This document shows, in pieces, positions 1-10,968 of a DNA stretch of 64,000 bases (the stretch's first letter is position 1; each line of letters starts with the position of its first letter). A model generated the notes under the pieces. That model made no database searches. It was not told the origin of the DNA and saw only the letters and a program-made list of their open reading frames with translations. This DNA comes from Chamaea fasciata (taxonomy: Eukaryota; Chordata; Aves; Passeriformes; Sylviidae), in assembly GCA_029207755.1 (NCBI GenBank), contig JARCOQ010000004.1:43308305-43372304 (forward strand). The letters run 5' to 3'. The translations under genes were made by a program, and so were the position numbers.

Positions 1-1591
1 TGTACTCATGCCTGCAAATAAACCAAAACATCACATAACTGTTGTTGCTAGTTTGAATTAAAAATGCAAGCATAGAAAACATTGAAAAAAGAGAAAAGGG
101 GAAAAAAAAAAGAAATTGCCCTATTTAGAAATTAGCACTGTTGTGACATAATAAAAAAAATGTAAAAACCTGTCAGATTCTTCCACTTACTTGCCTTTGG
201 GAACTACAAATTTAAATTATTTACCCATGAGAAGAAAGGAATGATAAATGAGAACTTAAAAAACATTATCTGAATCAATTTATGAGACATTATGATTTTC
301 CTCTAATCTAATATAATCAGAAGAGTGATTTTTTTTTCTTTTGATGAAGAACTTTATAAGGGAAAAAATCCAAAAATCTCAATGCTGAGAAATTACCTGA
401 GAAGAACAAGTTACTCCATATGACATTTAATTTCTTAGCATCTTGAAAGATTAATGTTCTCTTCTGAAGCTCATGTATTACTATTCCTAGCTATCTAGAA
501 ATTAAAAATTGTATACTGAACTCATTCTTTACTGCATAAATGTTATACAAAGAGAAGGGGAATTTATATTTGGGGGTTTTTTTCCCTGTTAAAATATTAG
601 ACTTGATAACAATAGAGTGAGAAATACTTTAGTGCCTGTGCATTTTCATATTCAAGATCACTGAAACAGTTTAATATATTCTAATAACAAGGTAGGAAAT
701 GAGAGGCTTAAATTATATTAAATTACGTGGAGGCTAAAATTATTTGAAAACTCTTGTCATATCTACATTTTGTAGAAAACATAATGACACATCCTCCCAT
801 ACCCAGAATCAGTGAAGACAGAAACTGCCCAACTTATCCATAGTTGACAACTGAGGAAGAACATACTATTGCCAGTAGATTTTTGTGGTAACTGAACACC
901 ACTGACAAAGGCTATTACAAGGACATTTCAGTGCAAAGAGCTATTCAAACACATGCAGTAGACACTATTGTGCTAGAACTGTATATGACACATCTAAACT
1001 TTGGTGAGGAATGGCTTCTTGGGTGAAAAGTACAGTTTAGTTTTGTCTCCCCTTGAAATGGATAACTTTGTCCTGTCAGCAAAATGAATGAAATTTGAGC
1101 TTGACAAAATCAGCTGATAGAGAGATGAGATTGCCATTGATTAATTTGTTACTGGAATCAACAACATAAAGCTGAATTTACTTGATCTGAGTGTTGGGGT
1201 CAGGAAGACAAAGTAGTTTCATATTCAAAAGTGTCAAGAAAGATACCTGAGTTCTCATAGATACCACTCTGCAACATTTTTTTTCCTTTCTAAATAGCTT
1301 TTATTCCACACATGAAATTCTTGGGACACATTTTTAGGAAAGTGAACACTTCCACTGATGTTGGTTCAAGACAAAGAAACTCCTAAGTTTTGTTTATTAT
1401 TATTTAGCTTTCATACAATGAACTATGCAGATGTTATACTGAAGACTGGTCAGACCAAGCAAGAAATTAGTTTTTATTAATTTGTAAAGATAAGAGCAGA
1501 AACCTAATTGATGACTCCCAAGGAATATCAGCTTTAGCATTATTTCAGAGGGGAAGCCTCTAAAAGCTTGTCTGGGTCTGGAGATTGCAGT
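1..1591. other. Unique AT-rich DNA, no gene seen
   Basis: The stretch is AT-rich and non-repetitive, with frequent stops in all frames and only short A or T runs. I see no splice-flanked open frame, no CR1 or LTR signature, and no CpG cluster. It could be intergenic or intronic. Confidence 0.6.
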
Positions 1592-1770
1592 AAAAAAACC
1601 CCAACCAACCAAAAAACCCAAAAAAACCCCAACAAAAAAACCCACGAACAAACAACCCCCCCAAAAAAAACCCCAAACAAACAAACAAAAAACAAACAAA
1701 AAAAACACCAAAAAACAAAACAAAACAAAACCACAAAAAAACCAAACAAACAAACAAAAAAACAACCCAA
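1592..1770 (+). repeat. A/C-rich low-complexity tract
   Basis: About 180 bases made almost only of A and C, as runs of 3-8 A separated by C, CC or CCCC, with AAAC and CAAA units recurring. It contains almost no G or T. Open frames on both strands across it (a Phe/Leu/Cys/Trp-rich one on the minus strand, a Lys/Thr/Asn/Gln-rich one on the plus strand) exist because the tract cannot form stop codons in most frames, so they are not genes. Such tracts are common in bird genomes. Its origin, decayed element tail or expanded simple repeat, cannot be told here. Confidence 0.9.
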
Positions 1771-4609
1771 GTTTTGCAGACACAGATTTTATCACATTCG
1801 TCTACTTAAAAGAGTTTAATTCAGTAGTGATTAAACGCTGCTGGAACTAGAAGAAGGTGTCCATGCAAGTCTGTCCTCCAAATTTCTCCCAGTGGAAGTT
1901 TTCACAACCAGGAAAATGGAAGAAAGCAAGACGCTAAAGTTATTTGAAAAAGTCAGTTCCCCTTCAGACTACCACTGCTGTAGTAACAATGTTAACAGAA
2001 AGCAGGGAAAGGAAAGTAAGAAATTATACCAAGGTGGGAAAGGCAGAAAAAATACCAGCTTTCATCCAGCCTAGCTTCATTTAATTGCTCTCAGTGTCTA
2101 TCACAGAAAGTCAGCACCAAAAATCTGTTCCTCCTGTGCACTAATTTGTACCTTTGTAACAATGAAGATGGCAGCTGGGGCTTACTGGTCTGTAATTTCC
2201 ATCTCCCAAGTTGAACTTGGCCAGTTCAGTAATGAAGTACCAAATGTGTGTATTGACCTCAGGCTTTCTGCTTCAGCAGCTATTTTAAATCTGAGTCTGT
2301 AAAATTACAAGCGTGAGTAGCTTTTTTCTTATGCACTTTGATGGCAAAAGTATTGTGATTATATGCATGCGTACACATACACATATTTTTGTATTTCTGA
2401 TTGAAAACACTTAAAAATTACATTTGACATGAATCCTTTTCTATGATGTCATAATTTTGGCCTCTGCTCATCTATTGTTAACGTGGATTTATTCAAATAC
2501 ATTTTCATTCCTAGTTATGATGCTTCTTTTGACATGATAAAAAGTTTAGCTCAGATATTCAAGAAGCTGATGTCTAGATTTATTAGCTTTATATTTCACA
2601 CAGGTTTTTCAAACTCAGAACTCACAAGTTATGTGAGCTACTGTGCACAAAACAGCATAATATTGCAGAAAACATATCAAACTTTCGACTAGTTGAGTTA
2701 AACTGTTGAAGGGCCATGCCTAAAAGAGAGGCTTCTTCTGTGCATTTGTGTAATAAATGTCCAAGAATTTTGTGATATTTTCATTATGTGTCATAACAAC
2801 AAAGAGAAACAAGAACATTTCACAAATTAAGAGTGCTTTCTGCTTTCTGACTTGTCAGGTATAATTTGTACTATAGATAAATCACAAAGAAATAGGAAGA
2901 AATTAAGGAGAAAGGAGAGAGGTCTATAGTAGAATAAATAAAGAAAAATAAGGACATATTATTTCCCTTGGAATTTTATTTCTAAGGAAATAACTGTCTT
3001 TTAGAATACTCTTTTCCAGTTTCCTTTGGGAAAGTCGTGAATCTCCCAAGAACTTCATTAGTGCTTCCTGACAAGATTCCCCATGATTTTACTAAACATC
3101 TGGCCTCTGTGGTATGCAATTATATTGCTCTTTTCTCTTCATGCTGACCTCCAAGTTGATCTGTGTCTGACATGAGCAGCAGGAGAGAACAAGTAGCTCA
3201 GTACCATGTGAAAAGAAAATCATGAAGCTAGAAGTTGCATGTAAAGTCATTATCAGGCGAATGGAAACATTGGAGAGTGGCTCAGTGTACGACCTAGGAG
3301 AAAAGCACTGCACAGATACTGAATGGTGCCAGCTGCGATGCTTATTCACCAGTCTTCTAACCTATGGATGGGGCAAAATGCCCTCATAAAGCATATTATT
3401 TTCTGAATTTTTCTGTGAAATTATACTTACAGTTACTATTAGGGCCCAACAAAATAAAGACAGGACCAAGGGCTTTGGATTAGGTGAAAGAGTATAAGGC
3501 TTATGGAAGACAAGTTGCTCGCTGATACCTTTTACAACTGAAGAATGATGATGGGGAGGAACAGTTCATTTGCATTGGCTCAAAAGTGTATGCCAGAGGC
3601 CTCATTCTGTCAGAGACATGCACTTGTTAAGTGTGTTCTGTGATTAGGTGATTAACCCTTATAATATAACTCCAGCAACTGGACTTCTATGCAGCAACGC
3701 TCTCCCCAAGATAAATTACATCCACACTCTGTTAATGTTCCTCCGTGGAGGGGGAGCAGGAAACATGGATCATTACTAAGACTCACAACAGAAGGAATGA
3801 TGCATTTGATATGCATAACATCAGGTGCACAGAAAGGGCACATCTCAGTAATACTGCCTCAAGGGTGAAAATTGGACAACCAGTGTCATCATTAATCTTG
3901 CAGCACTGTCTAAAAACAGTACAGTCATTTAGTCCAACAAAGCCCTTCTTAACAGCCAGGATACATATTTGATTTCGATCCAGTGACAAATGTCTTTTGA
4001 TGACTTTCTTGCAGGCCAGTAACTTGCTGGATTAAATAACCACGAGAAAGCTGAGGACATGAGTCATAAAAAAGGGATCTGAGTTCCAGATCCTTTCTGA
4101 TGAGAACAGTAATTTTGTCACAAGACACATCTGCAGAGAACTGTCTTTGCAGCCTGCTATGAAGCACCAATATTTATACATACTCCTGTAATTCTGTTAA
4201 TAAATGCAGAATATGCAACCACTGTAGTTTCTTCCATGTAATTCAATCAGTGTTTAAAAATTAATCTTACACTAAGTTTTCAATACAGTGCTCTATTTGT
4301 GTACCATTGAGAAACAGACATCAGGTGGGCACTGATATCTCTCCAGCTCCTGAATAATGAAAACAATATGAAAGAAAGCATAACCTTTTGTCCACTAAAT
4401 CATCCTTTCAACATTAGGAATACATTCACAGAAGTTAATTATATTATGCATGTGCCAATGCAAATGTTCTAGCCTTTAATCTTTCAAAAATATTTAGAAA
4501 GGGCTTTTATCTCTCCAAGAAGAATTTATTTATGTAATTCATTGCCACAGACCCTGCATGACCATACATTAAAACTGCTTGGTCCCGTTGAAACATAAAC
4601 TTCTTTAGG
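1771..4609. other. Unique AT-rich DNA, no gene seen
   Basis: No retroelement signature, RNA gene or plausible exon was recognised. Open frames are under 90 codons, lack similarity to any family I know, and overlap one another on opposite strands near 3.65-4.17 kb, as expected by chance. Confidence 0.55.
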
Positions 4610-4660
4610 AAAAAAACAAACCAGACCAAACCAAAAAAACACCCCACAAAACTACCAACA
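4610..4660 (+). repeat. Short A/C-rich tract
   Basis: About 50 bases of A runs broken by C or CC with few G or T. It has the same composition and strand orientation as the larger tract at 1.6 kb. Confidence 0.7.
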
Positions 4661-7600
4661 AGCATCAGTGAAAAAGGAGATACAAGATGGAATTGAAACA
4701 GAAGTTAGCAAATATTTCAGACATTTTAGTAAAATCTCATGTTCTATTAACTACAGGTGTGTGGAATAAACAGCTCAGAATATGGCAGAACACTGCATGC
4801 ATTTTATTTGCCTATTTACTCAACAGTTTGCATAGGAATAAGTACTTATGATGGTAACCCTTGTGTGACATGGAGACAGAAAGAACTTTTCTTAAGACAC
4901 AGATGCTACACATAAGGTATGTGGCTTGTGGATTTTCACATTGCCCTATTCATAAACAGTGAAAATGACACCATCTTACCCTCAGTCAGGTATGTCTTGA
5001 AAACCATACTTCTGGAAAAGAACATTATTTATGTTACATATGAATAGTTACAGTTTGTGTGTTTAAGATGTGAATGCCTCTTTTTGGTTGTGCACCCACT
5101 GGAACACATAACCTATCCTTACCTCCTTCAGTAGTCTGCAATGGTAATATTGAACTTAATGGCTACCAATGTGAGATAGCTTTGTGAACATCACAAATGG
5201 GACTTTTATTCATTTACATAATGAATAGAGAATGTTTAAAGCCACTACACATGCAGACAGCCTCATGAATCCACTAAAGTTCATAAATGGAGTGGTATAG
5301 CTGGAAACAGATTATTAGGTGCTTGTGCACACTAAAACTTAGCAGAGAGCTATTTTTCTAAAGTGGATGCCTTTTTGAATTAGGAGAAGAAAAAATCTGA
5401 GCTGAATACATGCTTCTTTTTACAGTTATTCACCCACCTGGGTGGTTGTGTGAATAAATATGCCGAACTTACTCATTAATACTGAGCTGAACTTATAGTT
5501 CCAAAGCAAAAGATTAATCACAAGAGGAGATATTTTTTACCTCTCTGTAGGTTCTCTCTTATCAGCCAGCTGTGGATATTTTCTTGTCTCCATCAAACAC
5601 CACCTACTCTTCCCACATAAATACACATAGTCCTTCATCATACATTTGCCATCTGGAAAGCAGTTAACTCTCATTTTGTACGGAATCCAGTGACTATTCT
5701 TCCCTGGAAAGCTTTTCTAATGCTGTCATGTATGGACTTCATCCCAAGGACTCTTAGAGGAGCCGGGTGCTATTCCACATTATTTTGTTCAAGAAGGATG
5801 GAAAGTGCACCCATCTACAGATACAGTATGGATAAATAAGACAGCAGAGTCCTTAGGTTAAGAATCAGTCACTCAGAGGCTTGAAAAAAATTAGTTGTGA
5901 AGGACCCACTACTGCTCTCCACAACCTGTCTGACAATAGATCTGGTTCACTGGGGACCACATAATCCTACAAAACTCTAGAAATCAAACACTTTTCAAAT
6001 TACAGACAGACATGACAGAACAAGGGTTTGTTGTGAATGTGCACTGTGGTACACATGCAAATAATCAGCAGAGAGTTATTTGAAGTGTACATTCCTTGGT
6101 TTGTGACCATCTGTTTGTTCAGCACTGGAAGAGGTTTAGTGCTATGAAAAGTGAGATGATGCTTTGATCCATCAAAAGGGTGCTATTCATAGAAGCTTCC
6201 AAACACCAAAACAAGTAACAATGATATAACCCTGCAATGTGTTCCTCTACCTATATTAGAATTTTTTTCAGTGCAATTTTTTTGTTGCAATTTGCTTAAG
6301 CCAGGAAATATACAGATCACAGTGTGGAGAAAAGATATTTTCCTTCACTGTCTCATTACTTTGAAGTGACATATATTATTGTCAGCCTGTTTATGTTGCA
6401 TTGGGAGATTTAAAATTCTCTCCTATGAAACAAATGATATTAGAAATAAATACCCCAGGAAGTTTCCTGGAAATTCCTAGGCAAGGAGGATAGTCCCTTT
6501 AATCATTCTGAAGAATATCCTAGAAAGTTCTCCCTTCTTGCCTAGGCAGGTCTGAAAAGCCTCTAGTTGGAAACCAAAACAAAGAGCACTGGAGACAGAG
6601 GGAGCAAGCTTGAGTACAAGCTTGTCTTTCTGATTTGCTGGGTTGTTTGCTCAGTGGAACAGTTTGAATTATCAGGTGGACTACTATAAATGATTGCCAT
6701 TTTTGTAACATAAAAGAAACCACTCAGAATGGGATGCCTACTGTCATTGGTCCAACCACCATTTTCTTCCAAACAAATTAGCTCTTATTCCAATCAAAGA
6801 CCCCTACATACTTTCAGAAATACATCACACTAAATCATTTTTATTCATACCCATTTGCAGAAGAATGCAAAAAAGCATTTCTATTATCACTCTTTAAGAC
6901 ATAAGAAAATTCAAGCCAAGAGTCGCTGAGCATGTTTGAGGGAGGGTATGCATGTAGGAGAAAAATGGTTCAGTAATGACTAATAGGAGAAGGAAGATGT
7001 GTGAAAGACTTCTAATGCTACAGTGGTGGCTGGCTTTGATAAATTGCCACATAGAACAGGCAAGAGTAAGTACCAGCATTGAGTCTCCCGTTTCTCCAGG
7101 GTCTGTACTAACAACTCCACCCCAGCTCTCCCTGAAATCAAACCTTTAAGCCATTAACTTGTCCAGTTGACTGACTGAAAAAAATCCTGCCCCAAACAAT
7201 ACTTTAATTTTTCAAAATGTCTTTGAGATGCCTAAAACCCCCACAAACAGCCAAACCTTTATTCTAACACACATGGAAAGCTTTTATTTAAGTGGCTTTG
7301 TGATGGATGCAGTGTACTGGAGCCTCAAGGGAAAAATATCAAGACTAAATATGGATTCAACAGTTTCTAAAAAGCAGCCACATTTCCAAGAAAAAGAATA
7401 TCTCACTCTCTAGCAAAAATTACCTTTTCCCCCATGTTTTTCATGTGCAAGCAATAGGTGGTTGATTTAACAGATATAAGGATTAATATTAGTCATAAAA
7501 ACATGTTAACTATATACCTGTCCTTTAAAATCTGCCCTTTAAATCCCATTAGTTCAATCTGACATTGAAAGAGACCTGATTTAAAAATTATTTACACTGC

Positions 7601-8030
7601 ACAGATTGTTTGTCCAGACTTAGAGTTCTTTTATGAAATGAAAAACATGAATATGAATTTAATATTTCTCAAATGAATAGGAATGGGGCTTGAAATTTTC
7701 CTTTGACAGAGGTATCTGCATTTTGTTTCAGTGTTAATAAATTCAGTTTTGTAAGATTGTGGGGGTTTTTTCTTAGCTCTATTTCTGGTTACTGTCCATC
7801 CGTCTCTGTGTAAAACTATCTCCTCCATCAGAAAAAATAGCAGTACAAGCAGACAAAGAACAAATATATAGGATTAGTACATTATGAAGAATAAAGAGCA
7901 GCTTTCAGCTCTCTCTCCTGGATGATATTTATCATGTTTCTCTCTACCCAGCTCCTAACAACACTGAGGAGATAAAGTAGGCCATATAGTGTGGTTTACA
8001 ACAAAAATAATTGTAAGAAGACTGGAAGAT
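4661..8030. other. Unique AT-rich DNA, no gene seen
   Basis: Non-repetitive sequence with only short chance open frames. No CR1, LTR, tRNA or CpG-rich segment was recognised. Confidence 0.55.
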
Positions 8031-8087
8031 GAACAAACAAACAAAAATATTCCTACTCCCCCCCCTCCCCCCCCCCCCAAAAAAAAA
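8031..8087 (+). repeat. AAAC repeats followed by poly-C and poly-A
   Basis: A short AAAC-type repeat (8031-8046) is followed, after a dozen mixed bases, by a C run at 8058-8078 interrupted by one T at 8066, then nine A at 8079-8087. A 20-base C run is unusual in this AT-rich background. It is a likely site of length polymorphism and sequencing error. Confidence 0.85.
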
Positions 8088-8936
8088 GGTAGTCTTAGAC
8101 TTTTCTGTCTGTTATGCTAATATATTCATAGAAAAAGCTGGTGCTAAGGGCGGTTCTCCAATTAAGACAAATGAGTCACATTGAATTTCTCCCTCAGGGC
8201 ACAGCAGGGGTGCTGGCAAAATCTACTTTATTCTTTCTGTCAGGGCTGAACTGGAAACAAAAGCATGAAAATTCAACACATCCACTTACAGAATAATAAA
8301 GGCTGTTGTTTAAAGCATGAAGAGTTTTGGCACCCTTCTAGGGCCTTATGCAAATCATTCTTCCTCTCAACTGCTACCAAACCATCGGTCTTGGAAATTA
8401 AAGATGTACTTGGTTGGTTAACAGCTGAAAGGAGAAGAGCAGCCTGAAAGTCAATTAGATTTGTATTAAGCAAATAAATCAGGTCTGACTGATATTGGCT
8501 AAACTAAAACGCATTATTATGGCCTGACAGTAATTCTAATTTGATTGACAAATGTATGTAGTGTATTATTAAACTAAATGAAAGATGAGAATAATCTTAT
8601 TATTTTTTTAACAGCTTTCAAGCAAATAGCCTCCCCCGCCCCTACAACACAATAAAGACCACCAACGTTGTATTGTTATCTACAGTATAGTTTGAAAAAG
8701 CACCCAGAAGTGTATTTTTTGAGATATTATAATAATACAAACAGAATATGTCCTTTAGAAGATGACAGTTTTATAGAGATACTTTGTGGGTCTTCCTAAA
8801 TACAGTAACCTACGAGACTAAGGTAGGTTTGTTTTTGTTCTTTGTGTCTCTTTTTTACAGATAGCCTTACCTTGATAATGACATTGGCGTACACCATACG
8901 ATAGTAAAAACGCTCTCCACTTTGCTTGGAGTGGTA

Positions 8937-8965
8937 CTTTTCCACTTCAGAGGGAAGTGGAAAAG
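8937..8965. other. Perfect 12-bp inverted repeat (hairpin)
   Basis: CTTTTCCACTTC at 8937-8948 is followed by a 5-base loop (AGAGG) and its exact reverse complement at 8954-8965. Just upstream, a 5-bp CCACT/AGTGG pair makes a second small stem. The stem is shorter than a microRNA precursor, and no transcription signal is visible. It is not an obvious part of any repeat I recognise. Confidence 0.75.
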
Positions 8966-10298
8966 AATTTTGGAAAGGCTAGAGCTGGCAGAGTACATCA
9001 AGAAAGTATTCATAAACATATGCTGGAATAAAAAAAATGTATCTACTTTGATGGCATTCAGAGATGTTTTTATTTGTTTTCCATAAACATTTATACAAGT
9101 GATTTTTTTTGTTTGTTTCATTTGCAGGAATGTTAATTGAAAGCAAATAGCCGGGCAGTGGCCATGAGAATCACTGAAGTAAACGTGTTTTTCTGAAGTG
9201 AACAGGAAACCTCTTCTTAAAAAGCGAATCATGAAAAAATGGTTGGTAAAAAAAGAACGTATAAACTTTCTGTGTTTATGGCTCTGCACCTTTTCCATCT
9301 GATGTGCTTTAATATCATTAGTGTAGAAAAAATGGTTTATGATTTTAAAGTGCTAAACAAATGTTTGATTTTTTCCTTCTACCTTCAAAAAGACTTCTTA
9401 TTCATCAGTCTCAGGATTTTAGAACCACATTATTATGTGCTATTTTTTATTATATATTTATAATTATATGCTAATTATTTCTGAGAGTGATAATTTTTGA
9501 AAGGAAAAAAAGGGGGAAGAAAAAAGAAAAGAGTAAAATATTAATGAGATACTTTTTCTGGGTCCACACAGTAAAGGAAAACATTATGCTAATTAACAAT
9601 GTCACTTCACGACATGTAGTTAGGATGAATTTATACAGACAGTGTACATACACACTGACATTCCAGAAATAACTGTCTTCAAGCACTGTTACTGGTTTTT
9701 GGAAAGATGTTGGCAATTAGCACTGACCACACAGAGCAGGAAGGCTGAGCTCCAAGTGGTGCAACAAGTTTTAGGTAAAATTGGTTCATCCCATTATGAT
9801 CAGTGTTGGTTTTGAATACCAGAGCTCCTCTGGCACGCATTGGTTTATAAGCTGGGAGGAGAGCAAGGCAGACTTTTATTCTCCCCAAGGTACCACCCTC
9901 TGCTCCTGTGGTAAGTCTGCACTTAGCCAGGCAATTTTGCTCATGTAGTGCAGGCAGAGTACTCTACTGTTTCTCCTTTGCATCTCACACCTCAAAGCCA
10001 TGTCATGCTATTTCTTAACAATGGTAGACCCACACAGGGATTAAAAACATGGAAGAAAAAAGTTTGCCCTATTTTGCTTTCAGTTGTGACTGACACTCTC
10101 CTGGAAAAGAGAAAGGTCAGCTGCTTGAACCAAGCCCTTCACCTATAATAAATACAGGAGCAAAACAAAAAGAACCTGATATTAAGTAGAAGAAATGAAC
10201 TCTTGTGAGAATATTGCTCAAAAAAAGGACCAAGATGAAGATTTGTATACTTCTGAGTTTATTGACAAACAAATACATTTCATATTATTATTAGACAT

Positions 10299-10311
10299 AA
10301 AAAAAAAAAAA
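10299..10311 (+). repeat. Poly-A run
   Basis: Thirteen consecutive A, about 55 bases before the 3' end of the minus-strand CR1 copy. CR1 elements do not carry poly-A tails, so the two are probably unrelated. Confidence 0.85.
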
Positions 10312-10365
10312 TTGCCCAGCAAAATTATATAAGTCTTGGTATATAAGTATCATAAGTCTTGGCAA

Positions 10366-10935
10366 GTCACAGATAAGGTTTGAGTCTGGAAGGGACCCCT
10401 GGATATCACCCAGCTGAAACCATCTGCTCAAACCAGGATCAGATTGTTCAGGTTGCTCAGGGCTTTGGCTATCTCCAGAGATGGAGGCTTTATAACCATT
10501 CCGGGAAACCTGTTGCGCTGCTTGATCATTCTCACATTAGGAAAAACAACAAAACAAACAACTTGATTGAATTTTCTGAGTTTCAGTTTGTGCCCTGTTT
10601 CTTTTGTCCAGCCACTGGGCACCATTGCTCCACCATCACAAGCTCCCCCTGCTCCCCAGTGTTTGTTCACATGGATGAAATTCTCCACAGTCTCCTTTTC
10701 CAGGCTGACCAATCCCAGCTGTCTTGGCTGCTCGTCACAAGTTGTATATTCTGAGCCCTTTTGCCATCCTTTGCTGGACTGACTCCAGTCTGTCCAATGT
10801 CGTGTGCTGGGAAGCCCACACTGGACCCAGCACTTCAGATGTTTCTCTGTAGTACTGAACAGGGGAGAAGGATCAACTACCCTGACTGCTGGCAATTCCT
10901 CCTAAAGCAGCCCAGGAGGTGCCACTTGCTGCAGA
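10366..10935 (-). mobile_element. CR1 LINE fragment, 5'-truncated
   Basis: Read on the minus strand this is the 3' end of a CR1 non-LTR retrotransposon. On the plus strand it shows the reverse-complement hallmarks in order: GGAAGGGACCCCTGG near 10388, a GTTGCTCAGG block, ATCTCCAGAGATGGAGGC, a CCTGTTGCGCTGC block (CR1 CTGTTCCAGTG), TTTCAGTTTGTGCCC, CACTGGGCACCA, TCCAGGCTGACCAATCCCAG, GACCCAGCACTTCAGATG, and CTGCTGGCAATTC before GCAGCCCAGGA. These correspond to the end of the reverse-transcriptase frame plus the 3' UTR. Many substitutions and indels show an old, inactive copy. The 155-codon minus-strand open frame inside it is not a functional protein. The terminal ATTCTATG motif is degraded, so the low-coordinate edge is approximate. 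CR1 copies are normally 5'-truncated, which fits. Confidence 0.9.
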
Positions 10936-10954
10936 TTTCCAATTAACAGGAGAT

Positions 10955-10968
10955 ACACACACACACAC
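10955..10968 (+). repeat. (AC)7 microsatellite
   Basis: Seven AC units just beyond the truncated 5' edge of the CR1 copy. Short and probably stable. Confidence 0.85.

Larger units (their letters stand above)
8091..10365. other. Unique DNA with a hairpin; no gene seen
   Basis: Mostly unique AT-rich sequence. The part at 8.45-8.60 kb is rich in homeodomain-like AT motifs. A perfect 12-bp hairpin lies at 8937-8965 and is annotated separately. A 143-codon minus-strand open frame at 8867-9298 has no recognisable domain and is probably chance. Confidence 0.5.

Noticed and set aside
1400..1795. 131-codon minus-strand frame, rich in Phe, Cys, Val and Gly
   Set aside because: It is the translation of the G/T strand of the A/C-rich tract; low-complexity DNA with few stops, not a membrane protein.
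8867..9298. 143-codon minus-strand frame
   Set aside because: No recognisable domain, spans AT-rich DNA and the hairpin; length is compatible with chance in 64 kb.
10428..10895. 155-codon minus-strand frame, the longest in the window
   Set aside because: It lies wholly in the CR1 copy and does not follow the CR1 protein frame continuously.
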